The notes beneath the pieces are model-generated. The model made no database searches and was not told the DNA's origin. It was given only the letters and a program-made list of their open reading frames with translations. Both the position numbers and the translations under genes were made by a program. Shown piece after piece: positions 53,412-63,313 of a DNA stretch of 64,000 bases; the first letter of the stretch is position 1; each line of letters begins with the position of its first letter. The DNA comes from Pedobacter sp. PLR (GTDB lineage Bacteria; Bacteroidota; Bacteroidia; Sphingobacteriales; Sphingobacteriaceae), in assembly GCF_026239675.1 (NCBI RefSeq), contig NZ_JAPIVQ010000001.1, forward strand, positions 744,001 to 808,000. The letters are read 5' to 3'.

Positions 53412-54822
53412 CTTTCAACATAAAATCTACAATAGGTTGCGGATTGGGAAGACTATGCGGATGATGTTTGCCTTCCGGCTTATGAATCAACTGGATATTC
53501 CCGCCCGCAGCCTTAATTTTCTCTGCAAAAGGAAGGCTGTTTTCTGCCATGGGCACCACCTCATCCAAATCACCACAAACGTGTAACATCGGATATTTCC
53601 CCTTCACAATGGCTGCAATCTGATCTATCGGACTGCCTTTAAAACCAACACTTTCCGCATCATTGGCATAACCATAATCTTTCAGGAAAGCGGTCCAATT
53701 CTCTTTACTCCCGGGGCCTGTACCCTTTCCTCCTGGCCAGCTTTTTAAATCCAGCACCGGATTATCGGCATAAATACAAGCTACTTTATCCGGATTGGCC
53801 GCAGCCCAATTATAGACATACACACCGCCCCTGCTCATTCCTTCCATCACCGCTTTCTTCGCGAAGCCCATCTTTTGCAGGGCGCTGTAAAAATCATTCC
53901 AGATCCCGATGGCTTCCGCATTGCCAAACAACTCGGCCACATCACAATACACTACATGAAAACCACGTTCCAACATGGCAATATCTGTTTGTGGCTCATG
54001 TCCGAAAAACCTCGCTCTCCATACCCAGGGCATCCCTTGCGCCACCTGCTTCGGACTTACGATCCTTGCCTCACGCCCTTTAAAAGAAAAGCTCAGTGCT
54101 TCGTAACCATAAAAAGAACTCCGCTTCACAGGCGTTTTAATCTTCCCGGAAAGGTCTTTTCCTGGCTTTGTTTTTTGAAGGATAAAAGACTTTAAACGTT
54201 CCGCAATAAAGGTATCACCCGCTGCATTTGGGTGGACTTTGTCCGCCAGTAAGGCCTCCTTATCCGCAAATAAAGCATAAAGATCCAGCAATTCCAGTCG
54301 TTCCTCATAAGCGATTTGCTGTACCATGGGCATCAGGCTATCCTTCAGGTAAGTACCCGAAATCCCAAATTTCGTCTCAGAAAAAGCCTTCAAAGGAAGT
54401 AATAAAACCACTTTCGGCTTAGAAGCCAGGCCCTGAAAACTATGGACCATCTCTTTATAATCTGCGACAAAAGAACCCATCTGCGCGCGGTTGATCAGCT
54501 TACTATCATTTGTCCCGAGTTTGATGAAAACCAGGTCCGGACGGCTAGCCAATACCTGTTGATATTCGGGGGTGTTCCAATATGGTTTGTTCCCTTTTTT
54601 AAGCATGGTTGCCCCGCTTACTCCAAAATTCAGCACCTCATAAGCAGGTCCAAGCATGGCCTGAAACTGCGCAGGATAGGATTCCCTGGCGCGGTCTTTT
54701 AAACCAGAACCAAAGGTGATGCTATTCCCGACACAAACAATCCGCATTTTCGATTGCGCATACCCCTCATAACCAGTAAAAAAAACCAGCCATATCAAGA
54801 AGCACTTAAATACTTTTCCCAT
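53398..54822 (-). CDS. Fused SGNH/GDSL esterase and alpha/beta-hydrolase (probable carbohydrate esterase)
   Basis: This 474-residue secreted protein has a leader MGKVFKCFLIWLVFFTGYEG; I chose the Met at 54822 because the open frame's earlier Met lies within the upstream gene. The N-terminal domain (about 22-215) is SGNH: VCVGNSITFGSG (block I Ser), KLGTNDSK (block III) and DKVHPNAAGD (block V Asp/His). The C-terminal domain (about 235-474) is an alpha/beta-hydrolase with nucleophile elbow EGMSRGGVYVY, an acidic residue in CGDLDEVVP, and GKHHPHS supplying His. Both active sites look intact. Two deacylases in one chain suggest a polysaccharide with two kinds or positions of ester. Last gene of the minus-strand cluster. 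Confidence 0.88.
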   Translation of the reverse strand: MGKVFKCFLIWLVFFTGYEGYAQSKMRIVCVGNSITFGSGLKDRARESYPAQFQAMLGPAYEVLNFGVSGATMLKKGNKPYWNTPEYQQVLASRPDLVFIKLGTNDSKLINRAQMGSFVADYKEMVHSFQGLASKPKVVLLLPLKAFSETKFGISGTYLKDSLMPMVQQIAYEERLELLDLYALFADKEALLADKVHPNAAGDTFIAERLKSFILQKTKPGKDLSGKIKTPVKRSSFYGYEALSFSFKGREARIVSPKQVAQGMPWVWRARFFGHEPQTDIAMLERGFHVVYCDVAELFGNAEAIGIWNDFYSALQKMGFAKKAVMEGMSRGGVYVYNWAAANPDKVACIYADNPVLDLKSWPGGKGTGPGSKENWTAFLKDYGYANDAESVGFKGSPIDQIAAIVKGKYPMLHVCGDLDEVVPMAENSLPFAEKIKAAGGNIQLIHKPEGKHHPHSLPNPQPIVDFMLKATGY

Positions 54823-54829
54823 GTAATTT

Positions 54830-56365
54830 CTATTTAGCTTTCGCCAGGTCAATTCCTTTTAATCTCAACTGAAGCTGAGCCTCAAACAAAGAAGCAGGAA
54901 GCACCCGTTTCCCTTGTGACTCATTAATGCCGGTATGGTCAAAAGTTACCACTTTATCCGCAGTAAAACCAACTAAAATAGGCAAGGCGATCGTATAGTT
55001 TCTCCTACGTGAGCTATCCCAGAAATCATAATGCTGATCTTTTACAGATTTATGCTGAAAATTCCACAGTACCAGTTCCTTACCATGATGTGGGTATCCC
55101 GGTTCAGGGCCTCCTAAATTATAAAACACCCCACCTTCCACGTTGTCATAAAGTGTTGCATAAGGTTGTCCGGAGTGGATATCAATATTCTGATCAACGC
55201 CCAGACTACAGTTCGTAATCACCGTCCCTACTGCACTATAACCGGTTCCGGCACCATGATGTTGCGCCCCGTTAAAGGAACAATTCTTCACCAACACCCC
55301 ATATCCGGCACGCGCATGAATTGAGGCATGGCCCTTTTTTCCTCTGAAATGAGTGTTTTCTATGGTCATCCGGTAGCCGGAGCGGATAAAAACCCCCTCA
55401 TTCAGGTCATGAAATTCGCAATTCCTGATCCAGCTGTCCTTTAAGTACTCCATTCCAACTGCCTCATACGCATAATCATGTATCTCATTCTTATGGTGGA
55501 CAAACTCTTCGGGGTAATTTTTCCAGTTACTGGAGAATCTAAGGTCTTCAATTCCGCATTCTGACAAGGAATTATAGCTTTCTATGTCCCAGGTTCCACT
55601 CTTCACCAGTTTTATATCCAGGTGAACCGGGTTCTTGAACACAACCTGATTTCCGGCAATCTTTGCGATCGTATGAATCTCATAAATCTGCATTCCTCCC
55701 TTATCGCCAAACAGCCTTGACCATTGTGGTCTTAAATCCAATGGCGCAAAATACAACCTGGTAAACTCCTCGGACCTGTGTCGGATCACCACATCTTGTC
55801 CTACTTTCAATTTCGAGGCATCCTGAACATTTACTGCAAAAGTTTCCCTGCCGGCATCAGCTACAATGGTGGTCAGTTTTTTTCCGCTTACAACCTCAGG
55901 TTGAAACAGAAACTGACGTCCATGAATCCGCATATTTGCCTGGTAGATTTCCGTTCCGGCAGTACCGCTTCCGGAGCCTTTCAAAATAATCCCGCTTTTA
56001 GAAATCCGGATCTGTTTTTTCGCATCTCCATCCGGGGCAACCAGGTATTTACCCGGCTCAAAGAAAACAATCCCTCCACCCGGATTTGCTTCCGCTGCAT
56101 CAACTGCTTTCTGGATAGACGCGTCATCAAAAAGTTCGTCATTTGGAATCGCCCCATAATCGGCTACTTTAAACACCTTTTTACCTGTCAGGGAAGGCAG
56201 CTCTTTTTCCGACCAATGGTATCCGGCATAAGAGAAATCCGGAAGAATGGGAGTTGTACCCTGCTGTTTTGCCGTTACGAAGTCGGTCCACAGTGGAGAT
56301 ATTTGTTGTGATTTCCCCACGATTGCCATACATAGCAAGGGGAAAATAAGCATTGATCTTTTCAT
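54830..56365 (-). CDS. Secreted beta-helix protein, DUF4955-type (pectate-lyase superfamily)
   Basis: This 511-residue protein has the leader MKRSMLIFPLLCMAIVGKSQ, starting at the Met at 56365; the open frame extends 14 codons upstream without gaining a leader. The N-terminal part has DFSYAGYHWSEKELPSL and VADYGAIPNDELFDDASIQKAVDAAEANPGGGIVFFEPGKY, the classic start of pectin-lyase-like helices. The end has KRVLPASLFEAQLQLRLKG, as in DUF4955 proteins. The fold implies action on an acidic polysaccharide; the activity is not known. It starts 76 bases after the PL6 gene and is followed after 7 bases by the esterase gene. Confidence 0.85.
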   Translation of the reverse strand: MKRSMLIFPLLCMAIVGKSQQISPLWTDFVTAKQQGTTPILPDFSYAGYHWSEKELPSLTGKKVFKVADYGAIPNDELFDDASIQKAVDAAEANPGGGIVFFEPGKYLVAPDGDAKKQIRISKSGIILKGSGSGTAGTEIYQANMRIHGRQFLFQPEVVSGKKLTTIVADAGRETFAVNVQDASKLKVGQDVVIRHRSEEFTRLYFAPLDLRPQWSRLFGDKGGMQIYEIHTIAKIAGNQVVFKNPVHLDIKLVKSGTWDIESYNSLSECGIEDLRFSSNWKNYPEEFVHHKNEIHDYAYEAVGMEYLKDSWIRNCEFHDLNEGVFIRSGYRMTIENTHFRGKKGHASIHARAGYGVLVKNCSFNGAQHHGAGTGYSAVGTVITNCSLGVDQNIDIHSGQPYATLYDNVEGGVFYNLGGPEPGYPHHGKELVLWNFQHKSVKDQHYDFWDSSRRRNYTIALPILVGFTADKVVTFDHTGINESQGKRVLPASLFEAQLQLRLKGIDLAKAK

Positions 56366-56441
56366 CGGAGGAAGTATATTAAATGGGACTGTGCCAGAAA
56401 ATGACAAGCACAGACCGCTTCATTAAATGAAATACAAAGAA

Positions 56442-57761
56442 TTATAATATTGGAAAAGAGGTGTTCAGTTTAGCCCAACCCGGACCAATTTTGCTGATTT
56501 CCCAGAAAGGCTTAAATGCCCGCTGTCCCGGTTTTAGGTACAAGCCATTGGCCATCTTTTTAAGCGCTTCATTTTTCAGTACAAAACCTTTTTCAGGAGT
56601 ACCGGAATAAGAATTACTGAATATCAGGTTATCCTCAAAAAGAACAGATACCTTTTCATCGTACCATTTTAAGGGAGATTGATTCGCCATAATAATATTC
56701 TTTGCAAAAACCGTGTTTAAAGCAGGCAAATACCGACCTGGATTATAACCCGCAGCAATGGCAAAAGGCTCTGTGCAATTCAGGATCAGATTGTCCTGAA
56801 TCACGGCGTTTTTCACCTGCCAATGACTGGTTAATATCGGATTTGGCAATCCCGCCATGACAGAAATTGCCGCGCTAACGCTGGTTCCTGTTAAGTCCTG
56901 AAAGTAATTGCCTTGTACCAGGTGATCTTCTCCTATGATGCGTACCCCACCGGTTTTAGGCTTCCCATTGCCAAGAAAGAAATTTCCGGAGACTTCCGAA
57001 TGGTTCCCATGTCTTAAGGTCAGCGTCGCCTTGCATTCGTAGAACAAATTGTTTCTAATGATATTCCTGCATGACTTATTGGAAACGGCTTCTAGCTCCC
57101 CGTCACAATGCTCAAAAATATTCTCTTCTACTATCGTAAACGAATCATGAAAAGACCAGGTACTGGTCCCGATTCTGATCGTTTCTCCACCATTTCTTCC
57201 CAACTCCGGACGTGGTCCAAAATAATTATGATCGATCTGGTGGTAATTTGGTTTTTCAGAAAGCCATACAATAAGGGTAACCCCTTGATGGCGCTTACCC
57301 TTAAAAAAGCAATGGTCTACCCGGTTGCGACTTCCTCTTAGGGAAACCCAACGATAATCCACCTTTTCATCCGCAGGGTTATAATCAACCACCGCAGTAT
57401 TGGTTAACCTGCAAAAGGAGGAATTATCAGAAAAACCGATCACATCACCTGCGCTGATAAAACCATTGGCAAAAGATAAACCATCCACCAATAACCAGGT
57501 CCCGTCGATGACCAGCGAAGAACTGCCGGTCAATAAAGTTTTCCCTGGATTTGCAGCCATTAAAACAATGGGACGCGTTTTGCTCCCATTGCCTTTAAAT
57601 ACAATTTTCTGATCCTTCCAGTCCCCTTCTTCCATCAACACCCGATCTCCCGGAGCTAAAACCAGGGCTTCTAATTCCTTTGCAGAACGTATGCGATAAT
57701 CCTTTGCCTGCCCTAAAACAGCTATCCATACAAGAAAAACAGTAAAAAGTATAGTTTTCAT
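56442..57761 (-). CDS. Polysaccharide lyase family 6-like (chondroitinase-B/alginate lyase fold)
   Basis: This 439-residue secreted beta-helix lyase has a leader MKTILFTVFLVWIAVLGQAK. PL6 marks are GKRHQGVTLIVWLSEKP, RNGGETIRIGTS, EAVSNKSCRNIIRNN (Lys229 at the position of the catalytic base) and TLRHGNHSEVSGNFF (Arg250 at the position of the catalytic acid). Known PL6 enzymes cleave alginate or dermatan/chondroitin sulfate by beta-elimination, leaving an unsaturated uronic acid that a GH88 enzyme, encoded in the same operon, could remove. No sulfatase is present, which speaks against a glycosaminoglycan target. It is 4 bases from the GH29 gene upstream. Confidence 0.9.
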   Translation of the reverse strand: MKTILFTVFLVWIAVLGQAKDYRIRSAKELEALVLAPGDRVLMEEGDWKDQKIVFKGNGSKTRPIVLMAANPGKTLLTGSSSLVIDGTWLLVDGLSFANGFISAGDVIGFSDNSSFCRLTNTAVVDYNPADEKVDYRWVSLRGSRNRVDHCFFKGKRHQGVTLIVWLSEKPNYHQIDHNYFGPRPELGRNGGETIRIGTSTWSFHDSFTIVEENIFEHCDGELEAVSNKSCRNIIRNNLFYECKATLTLRHGNHSEVSGNFFLGNGKPKTGGVRIIGEDHLVQGNYFQDLTGTSVSAAISVMAGLPNPILTSHWQVKNAVIQDNLILNCTEPFAIAAGYNPGRYLPALNTVFAKNIIMANQSPLKWYDEKVSVLFEDNLIFSNSYSGTPEKGFVLKNEALKKMANGLYLKPGQRAFKPFWEISKIGPGWAKLNTSFPIL

Positions 57762-57765
57762 TTTC

Positions 57766-59205
57766 TTAATCTAAAGCACCGGTTTTCATTTCTTTTTTAG
57801 GCTGATCAGTGGTCTGATGATCAACAACACCATCAAATTCCAGGCGGATTACCGAAGCCACCGCATCGGGAGCCTCTGCAGGAACACGGATCAACAGGTC
57901 ATCACCTTTTCTTTCCGCAGTCACCTTGCCTTTACCCTTAGCTAAAAGCGCCGCTGATTTCACCTTATTTTTAACGCCTGGAACCACTAATACCCCATCT
58001 TTAGGCCAGTTGAACACAGAAAAATAAAGCACGGTACCATCTTTAGTTTCCTTCTTTGTGCAACGTCCCCAATCCAATGGTGCCAGAGGACTGGCTTTTG
58101 TACCATAAATCGCTTCGCTATTCACTTTCATCCATTTTCCAATATCGCTCAGCCTTTGTACACTCTCCTCAGGAAAAGTACCATCAGGTTTAGGACCAAC
58201 ATTCAGCAGATAATTCCCTCCTTTTGAACTGATATCTGCTAAGTTGCGGATCAATGTTTCACTTGATTTCCATTTATGATCAGCAGTACGGAATCCCCAG
58301 GTACCATTCATGGTCATACAGGTTTCCCAGTCCATGCCATCCAATTCTGCCTGATTAGGAATCTTTTGCTCCGGAGTTTTAGTATCACCAGGAAAATCAG
58401 GTCTTTTTAAACGATCATTGGTAATGATCTGTGGTTGTGTTTTTAACGCATTTTGAAGTTTCAAAGCCGCTTCATCCGTCATATTTGTTGGCGTATCCCA
58501 CCAAAGCACAGCGATATCGCCGTAATTGGTCATCAATTCTTTTACTTGTGGTACAGCGACCTCATCAATATACTGATCGAAAGTTTTAGTCTGCTGAGCA
58601 GCATCCCAATGTCCTTTATTGGCCAGAGTATAGGCATCAATCTTTGTAGAATCCGGATTTGCCCATCCTTCTCTCATTTCTTTTCGCGCGGCTGATCCAC
58701 CCGGATTGTTCCAGTCTTGTGCCTGAGAATAGTAAAAACCTAGCTTCAGACCTTGTTTCTTACAAGCTTCCGCTAAAGGTTTCAACAAATCTTTGCCATA
58801 AGGCGTCGCATCGGTGATGTCCCATTTACTCGCTTTAGAATTGAACAAAGCGAAACCATCATGGTGTTTAGCCGTGATGATCAGGTACTTCATACCGGCA
58901 TCTTTGGCCATTTTCACCCAGGCATCCGCATCATATTTCGTCGGATTAAAGCTTTTCGCCATTTCCTGATACTCCGCTACAGGGATTTTAGATCGGTTCA
59001 TGATCCATTCAGCCCCACCGCGACGTTGTTCGTGACCTTGATACACCCCGGCAAACTGTGCATAGACTCCCCAGTGGATGAACATTCCAAATTTGGCTTC
59101 CCGCCACCAGGCCATCCGCTCGTCTTTAGTCAGCGCGCGTTGACCGTGGGCCAGCTGAATGAAAAAAGATAAGGCTATGATTAGTGATAATGATATCTTA
59201 CGCAT
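57766..59205 (-). CDS. Alpha-L-fucosidase, GH29
   Basis: This 479-residue secreted enzyme has a leader ending FFIQLAHGQ. GH29 marks are WWREAKFGMFIHWGVYAQFAG, YLIITAKHHDGFALFNSKASKWD, and YGDIAVLWWDTPTN with the Asp expected to be the nucleophile. A C-terminal beta domain follows, and the tail DHQTTDQPKKEMKTGALD is low in complexity. It hydrolyses terminal alpha-L-fucose with retention. The cluster encodes a second, longer GH29 gene, so two fucosyl linkages or positions are likely (inference). Confidence 0.94.
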   Translation of the reverse strand: MRKISLSLIIALSFFIQLAHGQRALTKDERMAWWREAKFGMFIHWGVYAQFAGVYQGHEQRRGGAEWIMNRSKIPVAEYQEMAKSFNPTKYDADAWVKMAKDAGMKYLIITAKHHDGFALFNSKASKWDITDATPYGKDLLKPLAEACKKQGLKLGFYYSQAQDWNNPGGSAARKEMREGWANPDSTKIDAYTLANKGHWDAAQQTKTFDQYIDEVAVPQVKELMTNYGDIAVLWWDTPTNMTDEAALKLQNALKTQPQIITNDRLKRPDFPGDTKTPEQKIPNQAELDGMDWETCMTMNGTWGFRTADHKWKSSETLIRNLADISSKGGNYLLNVGPKPDGTFPEESVQRLSDIGKWMKVNSEAIYGTKASPLAPLDWGRCTKKETKDGTVLYFSVFNWPKDGVLVVPGVKNKVKSAALLAKGKGKVTAERKGDDLLIRVPAEAPDAVASVIRLEFDGVVDHQTTDQPKKEMKTGALD

Positions 59206-59309
59206 AATAGTTTATATTGGTTTGGTTAACCTAATGTACAGCATATTTGACAAGGAGCACACTCTTCAATTGGCTGATGTTTCAGCAATATTACCCTCAG
59301 CAAAGCAGA

Positions 59310-60095
59310 TTACTGCGCCGCGTCGGCATAGGTAGTTGCAATTCTGATCTTTTTCACATAATGCGTCACCGCAGCTTCGTCTCCACCATACACGCCCCAT
59401 TTAGGATCGCAATCCTTCACATCAAGTGTTCTGCAAGTGAGGCGTTGCGTCCCGTTTGCCAGTGTTTGTTTCACGCCATTGTACCAGAATTCAATAAATC
59501 CAATAGCTGGATTGCGGGATACTTTCATGCGGATCACAAAGCTCATCCAGGTATTTACGGGTAAAGTAATCGCCCAGGGCACTGTAGCCACATGACTATC
59601 ATCGAAATGCTGCAATTCTAACTTTCCTCCTTTTGTTCTCAGCATCAAAGGATGGTTTTGCAATGATCCTACCGTTGGATAAGATTTCCATTGAAAGATG
59701 GCCTCCGTTTTTAAATCAGCAGGGATGAGCAGTTTACTCGTAAAACCGATGTAAATTTCATCACCTTCAGCTGCCAGATAATTCTTTGCGCCATGACCTT
59801 CTGTACGGTGGCTACCCAGTGGTTTCAGGAACTTCCAGGTCAATACCCCCGTCTCATCTGTGACCGTAGAAACCGCCCCTGTTCCTTCAATGTTAGTGCT
59901 TTTCCAAACATTCTCAGAGCCATTACCGGCATCGCCATTAAACAAAACAGCAGCAGCCTGAACATCACCTGCAGTACTTTCCAGATTGGACGCATGAAGC
60001 AGGGGCTCCACTGCACCCGGTTTTTCCTTTTTACAATTGGACAATAACAAACTCCCACTCATCAATACCGCAATCATTAATTGATTCTTTTTCAT
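59310..60095 (-). CDS. Jelly-roll polysaccharide-lyase-like lipoprotein (heparin lyase I/PL20-like fold)
   Basis: This 261-residue predicted surface lipoprotein has a lipobox at about residue 21 (SLLLSNCKKEK). The mature part is a concanavalin-like sandwich with EIYIGFTSKLLIPADLKTEAIFQWKSYP, HPLMLRTKGGKLELQHFDD, WMSFVIRMKVSRNPAIGFIEFWYNGVKQ and KWGVYGGDEAAVTHYVKKIRIATTY. These match the Polysacc_lyase fold (PF14099) that includes heparin lyase I-like, glucuronan and ulvan lyases. Which uronic acid it cleaves is not known. It is 62 bases from the GH88 gene, so it is in the same operon. Confidence 0.8.
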   Translation of the reverse strand: MKKNQLMIAVLMSGSLLLSNCKKEKPGAVEPLLHASNLESTAGDVQAAAVLFNGDAGNGSENVWKSTNIEGTGAVSTVTDETGVLTWKFLKPLGSHRTEGHGAKNYLAAEGDEIYIGFTSKLLIPADLKTEAIFQWKSYPTVGSLQNHPLMLRTKGGKLELQHFDDSHVATVPWAITLPVNTWMSFVIRMKVSRNPAIGFIEFWYNGVKQTLANGTQRLTCRTLDVKDCDPKWGVYGGDEAAVTHYVKKIRIATTYADAAQ

Positions 60096-60157
60096 AAAGC
60101 TTATATAAGATTTGTATTTGGTTAATTCATGTTATTGCCCAATTGCCGGGTTAAATT

Positions 60158-61342
60158 TTACTTCAACTGATCAGCTCTTAATAAAGCTTCCAGGTAGTAA
60201 TAATCTGCGTAAGAAAGTGGCGCATCCACTTCCGAATTGGAAGGTTTAGAACCCGTACTACTGATCAGGATAAAACCTTTATTCGTCCCTACCGGCGCAG
60301 TATATTTATTGGCCATGCTGTTCATCATCACATTTGCCTTATCCAGATAGGTTGTCTTTTGATCACTATAACCACTCAGTTCATACAATGCCGAAGCGAT
60401 TACCGCAGCTGCGGATACATCACGAGGCTCATCAGGAATATTTGGCGCATTAAAATCCCAGTAAGGAACCAGATCTTTTGGCATATTCGGGTGGTTCAAT
60501 ATATAAGCAGCGATATTTTCTGCCTGTTTTAAATAGACCGGATCTTTCGTAAAACGGTAGCACATCGTGTAACCATATAGCGCCCAACCTTGTCCTCTTG
60601 ACCATGCCGACTCATGGCTATACCCCTGATGGGTTTGTTTTTTCAATACCGCACCCGTTTGAGGGTCATAATCAATCACATGATAAGAGCTGTAATCCGG
60701 ACGGAAATGGTTTTTCATAGTTACATTGGCATGGCTCACAGCAATCTTATAAAAAGAAGAATCACCACTTAACCTTGTCGCCTCAAACAACAATTCCAGG
60801 TTCATCATATTGTCAATGATCACCGGATTCACCCATTTATCGCGACTATGATCCCAGGATAAGATCACCCCTGTCTTAGGGTTAAAGCGTGTAGCCAGTT
60901 TCTTCGCCGACTCTAAAACAACTGTTTTATAATGTTCATCTTTCGTAATGCGATACCCTGTCCCGATACTACAATACACCTTAAAGCCCATATCATGAGT
61001 AGTACCGTTCAGCTTTTCCTTTTCAATGTCCGCAGAGAATTTACGGGCTTCCTTCATCCAGGGTTGTTGCTGATTGAATTCGTATAGAAACCACAATACA
61101 CCAGGAAAGAACCCACTGGTCCAGTCCCTCGAAGCCACCAATTTCAGCTTCCCGTTTTCAATGGTCCTTGGCGAAACCAATGCTGGATTTCCCGAATGAT
61201 GTTTCGCTTCCTCCACCTCCTTCAACATAAATTCTGTTTGTTTAGCGGCCAGCTTAAACGCCTTTTTAACGTTCGGTTTCTGAGCAAAAGTGCTGGTATG
61301 CAGCAAAGAAAGAGCTAGTACAGTAAAAAAGTATCTTTTCAT
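60158..61342 (-). CDS. Unsaturated glucuronyl hydrolase, GH88
   Basis: This 394-residue enzyme has a leader (MKRYFFTVLALSLLHTSTFA). GH88 marks are ASRDWTSGFFPGVLWFLYEF, VIIDNMMNLELLFEA (first catalytic Asp), HESAWSRGQGWALYGYTMCYR and RDVSAAAVIASALYEL (second Asp). The family removes delta-4,5-unsaturated uronic acid from the ends of oligosaccharides made by lyases, through a hydration mechanism. That fits the PL6, jelly-roll and alginate-lyase-family genes around it. The signal peptide places it in the periplasm. Confidence 0.95.
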   Translation of the reverse strand: MKRYFFTVLALSLLHTSTFAQKPNVKKAFKLAAKQTEFMLKEVEEAKHHSGNPALVSPRTIENGKLKLVASRDWTSGFFPGVLWFLYEFNQQQPWMKEARKFSADIEKEKLNGTTHDMGFKVYCSIGTGYRITKDEHYKTVVLESAKKLATRFNPKTGVILSWDHSRDKWVNPVIIDNMMNLELLFEATRLSGDSSFYKIAVSHANVTMKNHFRPDYSSYHVIDYDPQTGAVLKKQTHQGYSHESAWSRGQGWALYGYTMCYRFTKDPVYLKQAENIAAYILNHPNMPKDLVPYWDFNAPNIPDEPRDVSAAAVIASALYELSGYSDQKTTYLDKANVMMNSMANKYTAPVGTNKGFILISSTGSKPSNSEVDAPLSYADYYYLEALLRADQLK

Positions 61343-61399
61343 TATTCTAAATATTAAATAGGTAATTACAATTTCAACAACAATATTAATTCTATAGCG

Positions 61400-63277
61400 C
61401 TAAGGCGCTACAGGGATCACCTGCACTTCCAGGAGTTTCAACAACTCGATGTCATGCGCATTTGCAGCCCTAAATTTTAACTGATATACCCCGGCAGGCA
61501 AATCCATCACTCCAATTTCCTGAGTCACAACCCCGGTTTTCTGAGCAAAAGTTGGCATTTCTACATTCAAGTTGCCTAATTCCACCCGATACGTGCCGTT
61601 CGGATCTGCTCCGGCGAGGTATTTAACCAGGATCTGATATTTTGCAGGAGCCAGGGTTTTAAAATCCCAGGAGAAATACTGGCCTTCCGACTTTAACCCA
61701 TCCACAAAATAGCGGTCGGTTTTTCCATCCCCAAAGCCAAAACCTTGTCCATGCAGTACCGCATCAAAAGCCAGCAGCCTGTTCCCTATATCCTTATTGG
61801 CCAGCAAGCGCATTGAATCCACCTTCAAAGGTGCATTCAATTCCAGAACCACTACTGCATCAGCAGCATCCGGACACTTTCCAGGCACTGAAATACTCAG
61901 ATCTGCCGGCCCTAAACGCTTCACAAGCAATTTCTTTTTTGCAGGATCATTCAACAGGTAAGCCTTTTTAACCTCCGTTTTTAAACCTCCCAGCAACAGT
62001 TTCCCATCTTTAGGCCAATCAAAAACGTGCAGGTACACCTTGTTTCCCTTTTGGGTGGTTACTCCCCATGCCGGAATCGGTAAAGACGAGCGATTCGCGC
62101 CAAAAATGGAAGCCTTATTTTTATGCAGCCATGGGCCGATACTATCCAGAATACGCTGATCTTTCTGATCAAAACTACCATCCCCTTTAGGGCCGATATT
62201 CATCAAAAGATTGCCACCCCGGGAACTTGCGTTCGCCAGCAGGCGGATAAAAAATCCTGCAGATTTATGACTATCATCATGCTTGGAATAACCATAAGAC
62301 TCATTTGTGGTTGGGATGGCTTCCCAATCTCCGCTAACCGTCCGGAATTCTGCCGGACGATCTCCGGTATTTTGGTAATCCCCAAAGTTTCCGGTTGCAG
62401 TTCTCGCCAAACGGCCATTTACGACAATATTCGGATCCGTTTCACGAATCGCCTGAAGTATCTTCAGGTTTTCAGAAAAGGGTAATTTATGCGGGGTATC
62501 AAACCATAAAATATCAGGATGATACTTATGGATCAATTCTTTGATCTGAGGAATTGCCTTCCCGTCTACATATTTTTGTGCTTTCGGCAACCAGTCCGGA
62601 TGGTTATCAAACCAGTTTGCACCGCCGATCAATTGATCGCCTCCGGGGTTTTTATATTCCCAGTCGTTGCCCGGAGCATCCGGATGCTCCCAATCGAAGG
62701 CATGAGAATAGTAGAACCCGAACTTCATCCCGTGTTTTTTGGCTGCTGCTGCCAGTTCCGCCATCGGATCACGCTTAAAAGGCGTTTGATCCATCACATC
62801 AAAATCAGAGACTTTAGAATCAAACAGCGCAAAACCATCATGATGCTTGGCGGTAATGATGAAGTAATTCATCCCTGCCTTTTTCGCCTTTAAAATCCAT
62901 TCTTCTGCATTAAACTTCAAAGGGTTGAATTCATGAGCAAGTTCCAGATAATCAGCCTTGCTGATCTTTTCCTTACGCATCAAATGTTCGGCATAACCGT
63001 TCACAATCTTCCCTTTCCATTCTCCCTCCGGAATAGAATACAATCCCCAGTGGACAAACATGCCAAACTTAGCATCCCTCCACCATTGCATCCTTGCCTC
63101 ATGATTTTTCATCGAAGCCGTCCACCAGCCATTTTTGGCTGCCGCAATTGCACGCTCATCACGCGTTTTTGCCTGGTTAAACATTTCTTTATCTTCATCA
63201 CCTGCCACCTGGCTATAACTATAACCCGCGCTCAACGATAAGGACAACAATAAAATAGCCGATTTACAATTCATCAT
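61400..63277 (-). CDS. Alpha-L-fucosidase, GH29, with C-terminal extension
   Basis: This 625-residue secreted enzyme has a leader MNCKSAILLLSLSLSAGYSYS. GH29 marks are QWWRDAKFGMFVHWGLYSIPEGEWKGK, YFIITAKHHDGFALFDSKVSDFD and YHPDILWFDTPHKL with the likely nucleophile Asp. After the usual beta domain it has an extra C-terminal module (about 500-625: YFVDGLKSEGQYFSWDF to QLKFRAANAHDIELLKLLEV) resembling a carbohydrate-binding-type sandwich. It differs clearly from the 479-residue GH29 of the cluster, so they probably act on different fucosyl linkages. Confidence 0.93.
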   Translation of the reverse strand: MMNCKSAILLLSLSLSAGYSYSQVAGDEDKEMFNQAKTRDERAIAAAKNGWWTASMKNHEARMQWWRDAKFGMFVHWGLYSIPEGEWKGKIVNGYAEHLMRKEKISKADYLELAHEFNPLKFNAEEWILKAKKAGMNYFIITAKHHDGFALFDSKVSDFDVMDQTPFKRDPMAELAAAAKKHGMKFGFYYSHAFDWEHPDAPGNDWEYKNPGGDQLIGGANWFDNHPDWLPKAQKYVDGKAIPQIKELIHKYHPDILWFDTPHKLPFSENLKILQAIRETDPNIVVNGRLARTATGNFGDYQNTGDRPAEFRTVSGDWEAIPTTNESYGYSKHDDSHKSAGFFIRLLANASSRGGNLLMNIGPKGDGSFDQKDQRILDSIGPWLHKNKASIFGANRSSLPIPAWGVTTQKGNKVYLHVFDWPKDGKLLLGGLKTEVKKAYLLNDPAKKKLLVKRLGPADLSISVPGKCPDAADAVVVLELNAPLKVDSMRLLANKDIGNRLLAFDAVLHGQGFGFGDGKTDRYFVDGLKSEGQYFSWDFKTLAPAKYQILVKYLAGADPNGTYRVELGNLNVEMPTFAQKTGVVTQEIGVMDLPAGVYQLKFRAANAHDIELLKLLEVQVIPVAP

Positions 63278-63313
63278 TTATCATCTAAAAACAAATCCAA
63301 CACTGATCTTTCC

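Noticed and set aside
54823..54852. Longer start of the fused esterase
   Set aside because: It would overlap the upstream beta-helix gene and add ten non-leader residues before a good signal peptide.
61391..61412. TAGCGC-TAAG-GCGCTA hairpin at the end of the long GH29 gene
   Set aside because: Only 6 bp, spans the stop codon and has no T-run. The operon clearly continues downstream.
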